From positions 3,906,001 through 3,970,000 of the forward strand of contig JAVTVJ010000068.1 of assembly GCA_034509425.1 (NCBI GenBank): 64,000 nucleotides of DNA, read 5' to 3'. The notes beneath the pieces are model-generated. The model saw nothing but the letters and a program-made list of their open reading frames with translations, had not been told where the DNA came from and did no database searches. Positions 41,301 to 52,750 of the stretch are shown here, piece by piece. The stretch comes from Eopsaltria australis (lineage: Eukaryota > Chordata > Aves > Passeriformes > Petroicidae). A program made the translations under genes and the position numbers. Within the stretch, counting starts at the first letter, position 1, and each line of letters opens with the position of its first letter.

Positions 41301-42917
41301 GGTAGATGGCAGAGGAAGTGCTTTAGGGAGTGACAAAGGTGTTTGGAAGCCAGGCAGAATTAACTGTTGAACTCTGCAAGTAGTGAAGCAATCACAGTGC
41401 TTGCTGATTTCCTCGTATGGTTTGGGCTTCCCAAAATTCAGGGTATGAGTTACTGTGCAATGAACTGAACCTTCCAAGACAAACTATTGTGTGCATGTGT
41501 CTGAATTAATCACAGGGATACAGGGTAATGTCAGCTGTGATTGAAACAAGGTGACATTCATTGGAAATACAGCTTCAAGTTTTTGTGTTACTGAGAAATG
41601 TGGACACAGAGTACAGAAAGAAACAGACACAACATTACCTCTTTCATCTAAGCAGCCAGATCACCAAGTAAAGCAGCCTGCCTGCTTTCTTTGAAGTTAA
41701 TGAAATTAATTATGCTGACTGCAGATGTGCCATTACAGAGGCATCTTCTGAAGACGTGGCTGCTGTGGTGCTAATCCCCACCCCACAGACCTGTGAAGTC
41801 CCATGAGGGTGGGGTGTGCCTCTGAGCTGCACCCTCCCAGAGCTGTCATCCTCCAGCTCCCAGGTGTGAACACATTCCCCCAAAGCTGTTCCCACAATCT
41901 CATTGTGAACAACATCTCTCACAAGAGAGCCAAACACAGAGTGGCCACATTGGCAAGTGACAGCATGTCCTAAGTGTCTGTTTATAGCGACATACAGGAG
42001 CCCACACAGGGACATGACAGCCAGGTTGGATAGGAGACAGCAGGTGAGATAATTCACTGGAGAATATATAAAGTTGTGTTTCATATGAAAAGATCTGCTA
42101 TATGCTTTGATTCCTGTTTCTTCTGACACTCTTAGCTGCAAATCACAACTATTCTGTGTTACATATAATACATGCCATCGATTTTCTGATTCTGGTCTAT
42201 GGGGTGTTTTTCATTTCACCAAGGAGTCTTCTCTTTTTGGTAAGTAATAAATGCCCTAGACAAATAAAGGTTTTTCACTTCATCTTTTAAATTCTGGGAT
42301 GTTTTTTTATCATGCCTTGCCTTGGTGTAAGTTCCTCCTTCTTGTTTGAATTCTATACCAGGCAACATTCTAAAGCTGCAGATACTAAACTCCACACTGC
42401 AGTCTCATGCATTATTTTATTGGAGTGGGAAAAAAGGATTTGGGGAGTTAATACATTTGAGTTAACTGGTCCAACAAAGGCAATATATAGGCTGGCTTCT
42501 TGGTTGGTATCAGGTGTGCAGTTTGTATTTGCTGATTGCATTAGAAATCAGCAATTGCTTGCAGTTTGGCAGAGCTTTCTTTCTTTGCTTAAAAAGTTAT
42601 AAACAGGAGCTGAAAGAGGCATCTTGTTTTCTACTAGTTTTGAACCCTGACAAAAATGTGGAAATAGAGGTGCTTTGGTTTGTTGATTTTACTTCTGATG
42701 GTTATACAGAAAAATACAGAGAAATTGAGTTTTATTGCATATGGGATTTTCAGTTCAGATACTACAAAACCAGGAAAATGTTTTGGAAGAGTTTTGCAGA
42801 TTCAGTGTTCAGTCTTATTGTTTCTAGAAGCTTCATTTTAACCATCCACATTTTTTAAAAATATTACTTTGAATAATATCATCATTTATGCTGCCTGTAA
42901 TTCAGTCCAAATTGAGA
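38346..42917. other. No gene seen
   Basis: Mostly AT-rich unique sequence. Frames at 39104-39553 (+), 40662-40943 (+) and 41710-42141 (-) have no family I can recognise. Confidence 0.55.
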
Positions 42918-43300
42918 AATTTTTCATAGATCATCAGTTCCAGCTGTTAACCCAGCATGGCCAAGTCTACCACTAAGCCATGTCCCCAAGTGCCACAGCC
43001 ACTTGTTTTTTAATATTTTCAGGGATGGTGATTCCATCACTTTCCTGGACACCTTGGAATGATTCCAATGCCTGATCACCCTTACAGTGAAGAACTTTCT
43101 AATGTCCAATCTGAACCTTTCCTGGTGTGACTTGAAGATGTTTTCTCTTGTCCTGCCACTTGTTACCTGGGAGAAGAGACCGACTCCCACTTGGCTACAA
43201 CCTCCTTCCAGGAAGTTTCAGGAAATGAAAGATCTCCCCTGAGCCACATTTTCTCCAGAATAAAAATCCGAAGCTCCTTTGGCCATTCCTCATTGGACTT
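42918..43300 (-). mobile_element. CR1 LINE 3' fragment (reverse orientation)
   Basis: In reverse orientation this reads as CR1 3' UTR. The + strand shows CAGGGATGGTGATTCCATCA, CAATCTGAACCTTTCCTGG and TTTTCTCTTGTCCTGCCACT. Small frames on the minus strand here (for example [16 protein letters not shown]) are typical translated CR1 tails and not a gene. Confidence 0.9.
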
Positions 43301-43877
43301 ACACCTTCCACTTCTAATATTTCTCTGCTTAGTCTTTGTGTGTAAGATATTTTTGGGAAGGGGAAGTCTCTTTGCATATAAATAGAGTTTGGGAGGAGCA
43401 ATGGATGCCAAAAAGCTTCTTCTTTAGCATATCTAACAGACAAAATTCTGAGAAGCTAGTGTGTCCATTAATTTTCCAAAGAAGATCAATAAACAGATTT
43501 TTCTAAATAGTCACTTCTGAAAAATTGAGTGTATTTTTATGGTATTTAGATAGCAAAAGATTTCCAATCACATGAAAACACGTGCAAATCTGATCTGTGA
43601 GAGTGGTCTCACCTATATAACCATATCTCAGTGTAAACAACAAGGATGCCTGAATTTCCTGTGCAAATTAATTTGAAGGAAGTAATGACAGCTGTGGGGT
43701 CTGGGAGGACCCATCCCAAAGTTATAGTGACAATGGCAGACAGGTGCCATAAATGGTATGCAGGAGAAACAAAATTCTGTTGACAAAAATAACAATTCAT
43801 CCAGTTCTCTAGACGTGCCTTAGAAGTCAGACTGTGTTTCAGTGTTATCCCCAGTGGTCCTTAACAAATCAGGAAAG

Positions 43878-45386
43878 TGTGTTGGTTTTGTGTGCCTGGT
43901 TTTTTTTGGTAGCAGGGGGGCCACAGAGGTGGCTTCTGTGAGAAGATGCTAAAAGCTTCCACTATGTCCAGCAGAGCCAATCCCAGATGGCTCTGAAGAT
44001 GGACTTGTTGCTGGCCAGAACTGGGCCAATGAGAGATGATGGTAATGCCTCTGTGATAACATATTTAAGAAGAAAATCAAAACAAAGAGGGCACAGTTTT
44101 TTTCTTTTAGTCAGAGAAGAGGAGGAGGTGAGAACATGTGAGGGAAACACCATGGAGACACCAAGGTCAGTGGAGAAGGAGGGGCAGAAGGTGTTCCAGG
44201 TGCCAAAGCTGAGATTCCTCTGCAGGCCATGGTGAGAACCATGGTGGAGCAGCTGTGCCCCTGCAGTCCATGAGGATCCACGGGGGATGCAGAGATCCAC
44301 CCACAGCCCATGGGGATCCATGGGGGATGCAGAGATCCACCCACAGCCCATGGGGATCCATGGGGGATGCAGAGATCCACCCACAGCCCATGGGGATCCA
44401 CGGGGGATGCAGAGATCCACCCACAGCCCATGGGGATCCATGGGGGATGCAGAGATCCACCCACAGCCCATGGGGATCCACAGGGGGATGCAGAGATCCA
44501 CCCACAGCCCATGGGGATCCACAGGGGGATGCAGAGATCCACCCACAGCCCATGGGGATCCACAGGGGATGCAGAGATCCACCCACAGCCCATGGGGATC
44601 CACAGGGGATGCAGAGATCCACCCACAGCCCATGGGGATCCACAGGGGATGCAGAGATCCACCCACAGCCCATGGGATCCATGGGGGATGCAGAGATCCA
44701 CCCACAGCCCATGGGGATCCACGGGGGATGCAGAGATCCACCCATGGCCCATGGGGGAGGTGCCCATGCTGGGGCAGGTGGATGCTTGGAGGAAGCTGTG
44801 ATCCAGTGAGAGACCTGGTGGAGAGAGGACCCTGCTTCCAGGTGGGAGCAGCCTGTCCTTGGAGGACTGCACCCCGTGGAGAGAGACCCATGCTGCAGCA
44901 GTTTTGGGAGGACTGTGTGCCTGTGGGAGGGACTCACGTTGCAGCAGGTGCAGTATGGCTGCTGCTCACGGGAGTGGAATCACACTGGAGAAGTTCACTG
45001 AGAACTGTCTCCCATGGGAGGGACTCCACAGCCTCACAGGGGGAGCACTCCTCTCCCTGAGCAGTGGAAGATCTTGGGTGACAAACTGACCATGCTCTGT
45101 CTCCCTGCACTGCCAGTGGGAAGGAGGGAGGGGTTGGGGGAAGAAAAGGTGTTTTTAAGGACTTATTTTACTTCTCTTATCCTCCTCTGATTTTGTTAGT
45201 GATAAATTCCCTTTGGTACTTCTAAGTTGAGCCTGTTTTGCCCTTGGAGTGTTTTCTCCCAGTCATTATCTCAACTTAGGAACCCTTCATTAATATTTTT
45301 AATCTTCTCTGCCCAGCTGTGGCAGGGGAGCCTGAGTGAGTGACTTTTGTGGGTACCTGGCATTTGGCCAGCATCAAACCACAACA
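43878..45386 (+). mobile_element. Solo LTR of an endogenous retrovirus, 1,509 bp, with 5-bp target duplication
   Basis: The element starts TGTGTTGGTTTTG and ends CAAACCACAACA, imperfect terminal inverted repeats of the LTR type. GAAAG stands directly before (43873-43877) and directly after (45387-45391), a 5-bp target-site duplication. Two CCAAT boxes (43977-43981 and 44026-44030) precede a TATA-like TATTTAAG at 44062-44069. No gag, pol or env frame is present, so this is a solo LTR left by recombination, or else a short non-autonomous element. It contains a 40-bp minisatellite, listed separately. The orientation is inferred from the TATA position and the TG start. Confidence 0.85.
44266..44757 (+). 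repeat. 40-bp minisatellite, 12 copies, inside the solo LTR
   Basis: The unit contains GCAGAGATCCACCCACAGCC followed by CATGGGGATCCATGGGGGAT. Twelve copies of the GCAGAGATCCAC core are present, mostly spaced by 39-41 bases. Copies differ at CATGGG / CACGGG / CACAGG positions, which fall in runs (CACAGG variants at about 44480-44650). Long open frames on both strands across it follow from the repeat and are not genes. Confidence 0.97.
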
Positions 45387-47485
45387 GAAAGAAAGATAAA
45401 GAAAGGAAAACAGCACAAAAAGGCATGTGTACAACACCTGAGACTGCTTCAGAAAGATTGACAGACAGAATGTATTCATGCCATGAGCTTCCCTCAGGTT
45501 TGCATCCTGTATCCAGCAGGAATACAGCTTTGAATCCAAATGCACTGAGTCCCAAAGAACAGCTCGTCATCCAACTTTAGGTACACTATATTCTAGAAAT
45601 GCAGGAACAGGCTATTAAGAATAATGATGATACAGATGGGCAGAGTATCAGAATATTATTCCTCTCCACTGACCCTGCAATTTGTTCTGCGGGGGTTTTG
45701 CCATTGAATTGGTTCCCTCTAAGTCCCAGTGGAGCCCTCTTAACAAAATAACCATAATCCATTTTTTTCCCTGGTGTCATTCTCATGCAATCATTTAACT
45801 TCTTGGAGAGGAAAAAGGAGATTGAAAACATCAGTGAGAGCTTAGAAGTGGTTCGAGTATGTGGTATAAAATTTCACAACAACTTGTTGGACTTTTAATT
45901 GAAAATTATTACCTTTCCCTTCCTTTCCAAGGACAGTAAAAGCAGATGAGTGGGTTAGAGTCCCAAAGAAAATTGTGCTCAGCTGGATTCACTACAGTCC
46001 AAACTTCCTCCAAGGGTGACTAAATGGGCCAAATGGGAAAGTAACTTTTATATTTGTTCTCCACTGAATTGCTCCAAATCTTACTGCCTGCTATTATGGT
46101 ATATAGCAGATTGCCTTTAGAGTCCCTGAGTCACAGATGCTCAATAAATATTTTGCAGTCTTCAGCCCAAGATTTTAGTCTTCAAAGAACACAGCTCTGA
46201 GCAAAGAATTGTAGCAACAGAGTTCCTCTTCTCCATGATTAATCCTGATCTAAGAAAATGCTCTGGTAAATAAGATTCACTGGCAAGATTTAATCAATTT
46301 CTGTATGTGCCTCTATCCTCCCTTTTGAAAGCAGGTGTTAACAGGCTAAATGAGTTTTTAACTTTCAATCTGCCCAAAAAGATGCATGGAAAACAAGGCT
46401 GGCATGCCATAGGACTGTCAAAATTGCACCACTCTTCTGGAAACCTGAGTGCTCATCTATTCCCAGTGTTTATTCACTCTCTAAACTGCATTGGACCTGG
46501 ACCTGGAAAGTATCAAGTCTTACCAAAGTCTTGAATCTTATGTGATTTCACTTATCCTGGTGTTGGTCTTCAGCTGTTTTGAATAAACATAAACTCTCCA
46601 GATTTCCAGGGAACAGTCACCACTTTTCTGTGCTTAAGATCTGCCAGAAACACCAGCCAGTTCTTGCACTGTGGTTAATGCCATGTGAGATTACTCTATG
46701 TCTTTGCCTGTTGAGAAAACACAAGATGACATACACACTGAATGGCAATTTTTACCTGTTAAACAAATTAACCTAACTGTTGAAAAGAAGCTTCCCCTCC
46801 TTACGGCCTGTTAGTGGGTTTCATTATGCTGGAAGTACCTAGAGGGCTGAATATCCAGATATCCTGTGGGCTGCTGTGGGTGTTCTCTGCCAGGGGTTTG
46901 CAACAAAGAAGGAAGCAATAATACAGGGTTGAGCAAAACCTGCATTTGATTACACCACCAATGCCAACACAGCCTGAGATCTTCATCTCTGTCTTTCAGA
47001 AAGGGACAATAGCTACAGAATAGGTAACTTTGATGAGCCCTGTATCCAGGACAGGAATACAGGGAGGCAAAGACAATCCAGAAACTTCTCAAAGTTGGCA
47101 ACAGCTTTTCACAGCTTTTGAGTACAGAGTGCCAAGAAAACAACTGAAAAGGAGACACTGCAAGAACCACGAGCATTAGAAAGGAATTGAAATCAGAATG
47201 AAGGGTGGCCACATTCCTTAAGAAAGGAAAAAAATCATCTGGCTTTAGAAAGTCAGCTTTTCAGAAAATTGTCTGATTCAAATCTCAAAGGAAAAAGGGA
47301 GTGCTAGGAGCTAAAATATCCTCAAAGAAATAGATCACACGTATGTGTTTTGTTGCTAACCAGACACTAGGCAGAGTGAATAAGGAAAAGAAAAGATAAC
47401 AATTTCCTGTGGGAGACAGCAGCACATACACCAGATCTCTCTGAGTGATGAGGAGTTGGATCCATGAATTAAGGGGATGTTAAGG

Positions 47486-47518
47486 GGATGGATGGATGGA
47501 TGGATGGATGGATGGATG

Positions 47519-47553
<35 letters not shown>
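47486..47553 (+). repeat. Compound (GGAT)n-(GATA)n microsatellite
   Basis: GGAT units run from 47486 to about 47520 and change directly into TAGA/GATA units up to about 47553. The pattern suggests the second array arose from the first by a G-to-A change that spread. Confidence 0.97.
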
Positions 47554-47989
47554 TTCTAAGTAAGCATAACTAGAAAGGAAAACCCACCTCCCAAACAAGG
47601 CAGAAGTTGTGAGCAATTTACAATAAGCAGTTAGTCTCCAATCCTCCTAGTTTTTTTATCTAAGTATTTTCTTTTATAGTGTTTTTGTAGTAAAACTTGA
47701 GATAAAAGCATTGCTGTTTTCCAAACTGCAGAAAATAAGCCACAGAGCCTGGAATAAAGAAGCTGCAGTTCAAGAATAAAAGTTGACTGCAACTGAAGTA
47801 TGTATCACAGACCTGTGAACACAGATAATTGAAAATATGGGTCATGAGGAGAAACATGTGATGGGGAAGGGTATTTATTAAGTGGAATCAGCCAGAAGAA
47901 AAGATACTTGTGCCAGGGAGGGTAATGGTGTGGATTAGAGTCAGCCTTGAAGATACAAGATGTCTAAAGTGGGATTGATGATATATGTG

Positions 47990-48033
47990 TATACCATCAT
48001 GATATATCATATATCATATCATTTATATGATGC
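47990..48033. repeat. AT-rich palindromic tract
   Basis: The words GATATATCATATATCATATC and neighbours give overlapping short palindromes. It is low-complexity sequence able to fold, with no known function. Confidence 0.7.
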
Positions 48034-51000
48034 CATAACAGATTTCAGAGGTGCAGTTGTTGGGAAATGAGAAGGAGTTCCCCAAACCATGGGGGCATAG
48101 GATCTCAGGGAAGTGGGGGTGGCAGTGGGACTGTTTGAATAATGCCAAGGAGCCACTCAGATTTGCTAAACAAATTGAAATTCCCATAGCTGAGATGGTT
48201 AATGGAGAACAGAGACAAGAAAACCCACTAACAGGCAAGAGTGAAAGAATTGGGCTGTTAGGGAAAAAGCAGTAACAAGAACAGCAGGCATATGGGCTGG
48301 AACAAACAAGTAGTTAATTACACTAGCAAAGGGGAGGAAAAGGCAAATCCTTAAATACATTGCTTTTTCTGTCTGGTTTCTTCAGACATCGCTTGTTTCT
48401 TAAGGAAAGACCTTCCAGCACCTGTTCTGATTAAAGACTATGGATTTCTTGTAACAAGAAAAAGTCTATTAGTATCAATCACTACTTCTCCACACAGGCA
48501 AATAATGCTTTGTAAATGTCAAACACTGTATTAAATAGCTATGTTAAAAACTCCAGGCAAAGAAATATTCACACAGGAGAGATTGTGCAGATGCAGACTG
48601 AAGCACGTATAAACTTTGCAACAACCTACACAACCTCAAAAGCATTTCTGCCAATTATTTGAGTAATAATTTCCAGAGTTATTGGCCAATATCCTTCTTT
48701 CATTTTCGTTTGGGCATATTTGATAAAACTCTCTGGCTTTGAAACATGTCGTGAACTGAGATTTTTCCTTTTCAATGTTTCCAGTAACTTCCCCTTTCTT
48801 CAATCTTCCATCACTCCTATGAAGACCATGATAATAATTCTACTTTTTCTCAGCAGAAGACCAAGGCACAGTGAGGATCAGTCTCCAAAAAGCCCATATG
48901 CCCTCTTCTGAAAACTACCAAAGCCCAAAAGTATGATCTTAATGAACTTTAGGTTCTTACTGCATGACCCCACGTGCAATGGACTGCCACACTCTGACCA
49001 GAATCTCTGTGTTTGTCTCTGACAATGCTCGTCCCAGCACCCTGGAGTCTGCACTCAGGGGTGTCTCGCAGGGCACAGAGTGTGACATTTCTCTCCTGAA
49101 AACCTTCCCTGGGTGGTTAAGACACATCAGCATGGTCCTTTCCACAGAAAAGGAGTTTGTAATTACCATTTGCATTTCTTTCTGATCTCAGGTGAAGTGC
49201 ATGGGTATCCTCCATTTTATTCTCAGGTTTTTCACTCTTCAAGTAATAGTGCAGAAATAGCACTGGTACCCAGGCAGTGGGAGATCAATGCATCTTCTCC
49301 TAATGCTGTATGTCTTGTGAAAACCTTTTAGATAGTAATTGAAGTGGGTTTAGATGGGGCACAATACAGCTTTTTTTGCAATGTGTTGCATGCTTGATGA
49401 ACTGCAAAGGATCTGGTGACATTTTATTAAAAATTCCATCAGGTGATGGATATACTTCGATTGCACAAAACAAAGCTCCAACAAGAAAAAAAGCAGAGCT
49501 ACTAAAGGCTTCCTTAAGAAGTGTGAGTTAGACTGGTAATACGTTTCTTTTGTAGTTTAAGCAGCACAAATTGTGATGCAGGTGCAAAAAACAGCCTAAT
49601 CCTTGTTCAAGTGGAGAGCAAGCAGAGTTAAGCAGCAGCTGCCCATTTATCTTTGAAAAGACACCTCTCAGCCCACTGAAGAGTAACAGTGCGGAAGGAT
49701 TTTTTAACTTTGCATGTTTAGACTATGAATTGTACTCAATATCAACTCAGTTAAAATGATTGCCTGACTTTAGAGAATGATTCAGCTCCAAATGGCAGAC
49801 TCCTGATGGGTCTCTGCAGAAATCAAAGCTACCCAATTCATGATTAATCACAAGTCTTTTATTTCTTATTTCCCACTCCTTGGTTTGGTTTTGTTTGGTT
49901 AGGTTTTAAATCATGAAAAAGTCTGCAGATTTCTGTTTTGTGTCCCTCCTTACTCTGCCCTCATCAAGTATGACCCCAGGTTATCTCTTTTTGGTCGCAT
50001 CTCCCTCTTCATCTCACCAAATGTAACGTAGCAAGACCATCATGGATATGTAAAGAGGTCAGCTCATCTCAGAAATCACATTTCTCTTTTAAGTTAGTTT
50101 CTCTTTTTAAAGCACTGGGAACTGACACTAGTTGAGGGTTTCATCTCATGAAAGGAAGGCTTTTACATTATAGATATGTGCACTGAAGCTGTCACCCTGG
50201 CATCCCTCTGTGGTCAATGAAGAGAAAGAGGGATCTCTGTGGCGTGATTCATCTCTGTCCAAAGAAGAGTGAACCCAGTCTGTGCCTGTTTCTTCCTGCT
50301 AACCAGTGAGGGACCCTGGGATTACTCACTCCTACGTCATTCCAGTTTTGTCTGTCTCCAGCAGCAAGATGATTCTAAGCCCAAATATTAACTCAAATTG
50401 CTCAGATACCCAGAATAGTCCAGACACATGGACAGAAGATCCCATTCCTTTCTCCACACCAGTCTTGCCTACTGTCTGCACCATGCACAAGATGTGCTCT
50501 GGACCCTGGCTTTTTTCCAAGGCAAAGAGGGGAAGTGCCTGGACCCATCCAGTGATATTAGCTGGGTCCAGACTCTCACCCTGGCTGACCATATGGGCTG
50601 ATACTGGTAGGACTGAGCATGCCACAGCACAGTCCCACCAAATACAAACAGAAACCGTTTCCTGAGCCCCCTCTATAGTGTGTCATTAATAAGCCTGTGC
50701 CATTACATTGCCCACAGCAATTTTACCAAGCTGTGTCAGTTGAAACAGCTCTATTATTCAGCATGCACCATATTAACCTGTGGAGAACAGCACTTGAAAC
50801 AAAGACCTGTTTCTCTAGCCAAAAGACAGAGCATTTATTAATTTTGCCCTCATGCTGCTTTAATTCCTCAACAGATTAAATTAAAGTTGGAACAATACAT
50901 AGGTGAATTGAGACAAAACAAGAAAGCTTGTTACACATATAATGATATCTTTTGAAGTACCTGATGTCTGATTAGCTGAGAGCTCTTCTAAAAAAATGGC

Positions 51001-51129
51001 CTGAATAGCAGCTGAATTACTTTGGGAAGCCCTGACTGGTTGTAAGTGGTGCACGCACCAGAAAACTCACCCTGTGTGACATCAAAGGGTGCAGCCTGGA
51101 GCATCTGCCATTTTCTCTTCCTTCCCCCG

Positions 51130-52745
51130 TGTCCTGGGTTAGGCCAGAAGGGTCAAAATCTAGGAAGTGATCTGGGCTGCAGGAATGCAGGAAGAAATAC
51201 AACTTCCTTCCTGCGAGAGAGAGAGAGCCAATAATCAGGTAGTTTTAAGAATTGATAGGTAGGTAAACCAATTAAAAAGTTGGTCCGCCTTCAAGGAAAA
51301 AAACATATATAAGCAGAGACTCTCTGACGCTCTTCCTCTTTGGACCTGCTGCTGCTGTGTAGAGAGGAGCAGCTCCTGCTTCTCTCACTGGTGAGGCCCA
51401 AGCGCTTCCCCCCCCCCCCGCCTTTCCAAAGGAGGGATGGGGGGGGGAAGGGAGGTTTTTACGGCAGCCGTGCCGCTGCAGCCGGGCAGGCATGGGGGAG
51501 GAAACGATTGGAATTTTCAGAAAATCCAGCTCAGCCGGTGTGTCAGCTACACAAGAGGGAGAGCCGGGCCAGGCAAGGACCGGGCCGGACTCCATCCAGC
51601 TCGGGCCAGGCCCTGCCCTGTCACCCCGGGCCCGGCCGGCCCTACCAGGCTGAGCCAGCTTCACAGAGCCAGGCACAGAGACTCTGAGAGCGTCTGCCAT
51701 CCAGCTCGGACCTTTTCAAACAGCCCGGCAGAGAGCACGGGATCGTCACACTGCCAGAGAGAGAGAGATTAACTCTCCATGCCTGGACTGAACTTGCAGA
51801 CACCCATCCTTCCTTGCACAGAGAGAGGAACGAGTGAGGACATTCAAGTGAGAGACTTACAGTCAGTGAATAGCAGAACTGATACCTAGAGGGAGGTGAT
51901 GGGAAGTTACTGAGAGTGAAGCTGAAAACTTTTGAGAACCATGGTTGGGGACTGAGCTCAATAAATTCTCTCTGCACATATGGAAGATATATAGTCCAAA
52001 GGGGGATGAGGTTCATTAGTAAGCCAATGAACTGAAATACCTAAGTACAGACAAGTAAGTGTTGGAAAAGTACAGCCTGATGAGAAACTAGAACCAAGAG
52101 AGGAGAGGGCTGTGACTCAGAGCCCTGGTCCCTGGGAGAATGCTAGGAGAACCTGAGTTGTCAGGAGACCAAAGCTAAGCACAGAAGAAGGATTTCTTTG
52201 TTGCTGCAATTGAACTAAGCATCCTTAAAACAGGTACCCTGTGGACTGTTCATAACCCACCATAGTGGCTGTGAGAAGGCTACTGGTGTGGGAGAGATCC
52301 ACCATTAAGCTGGACTTTACTCCGGGCGGCGGTTAATGGTGAGGCAGAAGACCCATAAAAACTGTATTTTTCTTACAGAAGATCCATGGTGTAAGCAAAA
52401 GAAACTTCTCTCCCTAAATAAACTGGAACAAGAGCTGTTTCTGAGGTGGTAAACTGACTGGAAGTTGAAGTGTTGTCTTTTGTATGTTGTCAGGGAGAAT
52501 GAAATGGAGAGGTGGGGAAGGAGGGGTGGTCTGGGGAGTTTGTTCTGGTTTTTTTTTCTTGAGTTTTGTTTTTTCCTTTTTTCCCTTTGTCTTAGATATA
52601 TTAATAAAACTTCTTTGTACTTTATAAAGTTTGAGCCTGCTTTGCCTACTCCTAATCCTTATCTCACAACAAGCAATCAAGTAAATTTAGGTAAGTGTGC
52701 TGGCATTTAGCCACAAACCTGAATAAGCAAACTAAAACCACGACA
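51130..52745 (+). mobile_element. Solo LTR of an endogenous retrovirus, 1,616 bp, GC-rich, with 5-bp target duplication
   Basis: The element starts TGTCCTGGGTT and ends ACCACGACA (TGTC...GACA inverted ends). CCCCG flanks both sides (51125-51129 and 52746-52750), a perfect 5-bp target duplication. Two CCAAT boxes (51228-51232, 51268-51272) precede a TATA box TATATAAG at 51306-51313. A GC- and CpG-rich block follows at 51400-51650, starting with a run of C at about 51409-51419. AATAAA signals lie at 51960, 52417 and 52603, the last near the 3' end. No retroviral coding frame is seen. Its length is unusual for an LTR, so a short non-autonomous element is the alternative. The perfect duplication and retained CpGs suggest a fairly recent insertion. 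Confidence 0.85.
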
Positions 52746-52750
52746 CCCCG

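Larger units (their letters stand above)
45392..51124. other. No gene seen between the two solo LTRs
   Basis: Unique AT-rich sequence with the GGAT/GATA microsatellite and a palindromic tract near 48000. There are no retroviral internal sequences, which shows that the flanking LTRs are not the two ends of one provirus. Confidence 0.6.

Noticed and set aside
41710..42141. A 143-residue minus-strand frame with hydrophobic parts
   Set aside because: Could not be matched to any family. It is a single frame with no flanking exon-like sequence.
44266..44757. Regular repeats that could suggest a CRISPR array
   Set aside because: Units are directly adjacent with no unique spacers, and the DNA is from a vertebrate.
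43962..45060. Open frames of up to 309 residues, in several frames on both strands, in the LTR
   Set aside because: They are products of the 40-bp minisatellite and the surrounding LTR, with no conserved protein domain.
43873..52750. The two LTRs as the ends of a single provirus
   Set aside because: Each has its own 5-bp duplication, the middle parts differ, and the DNA between them has no retroviral genes.
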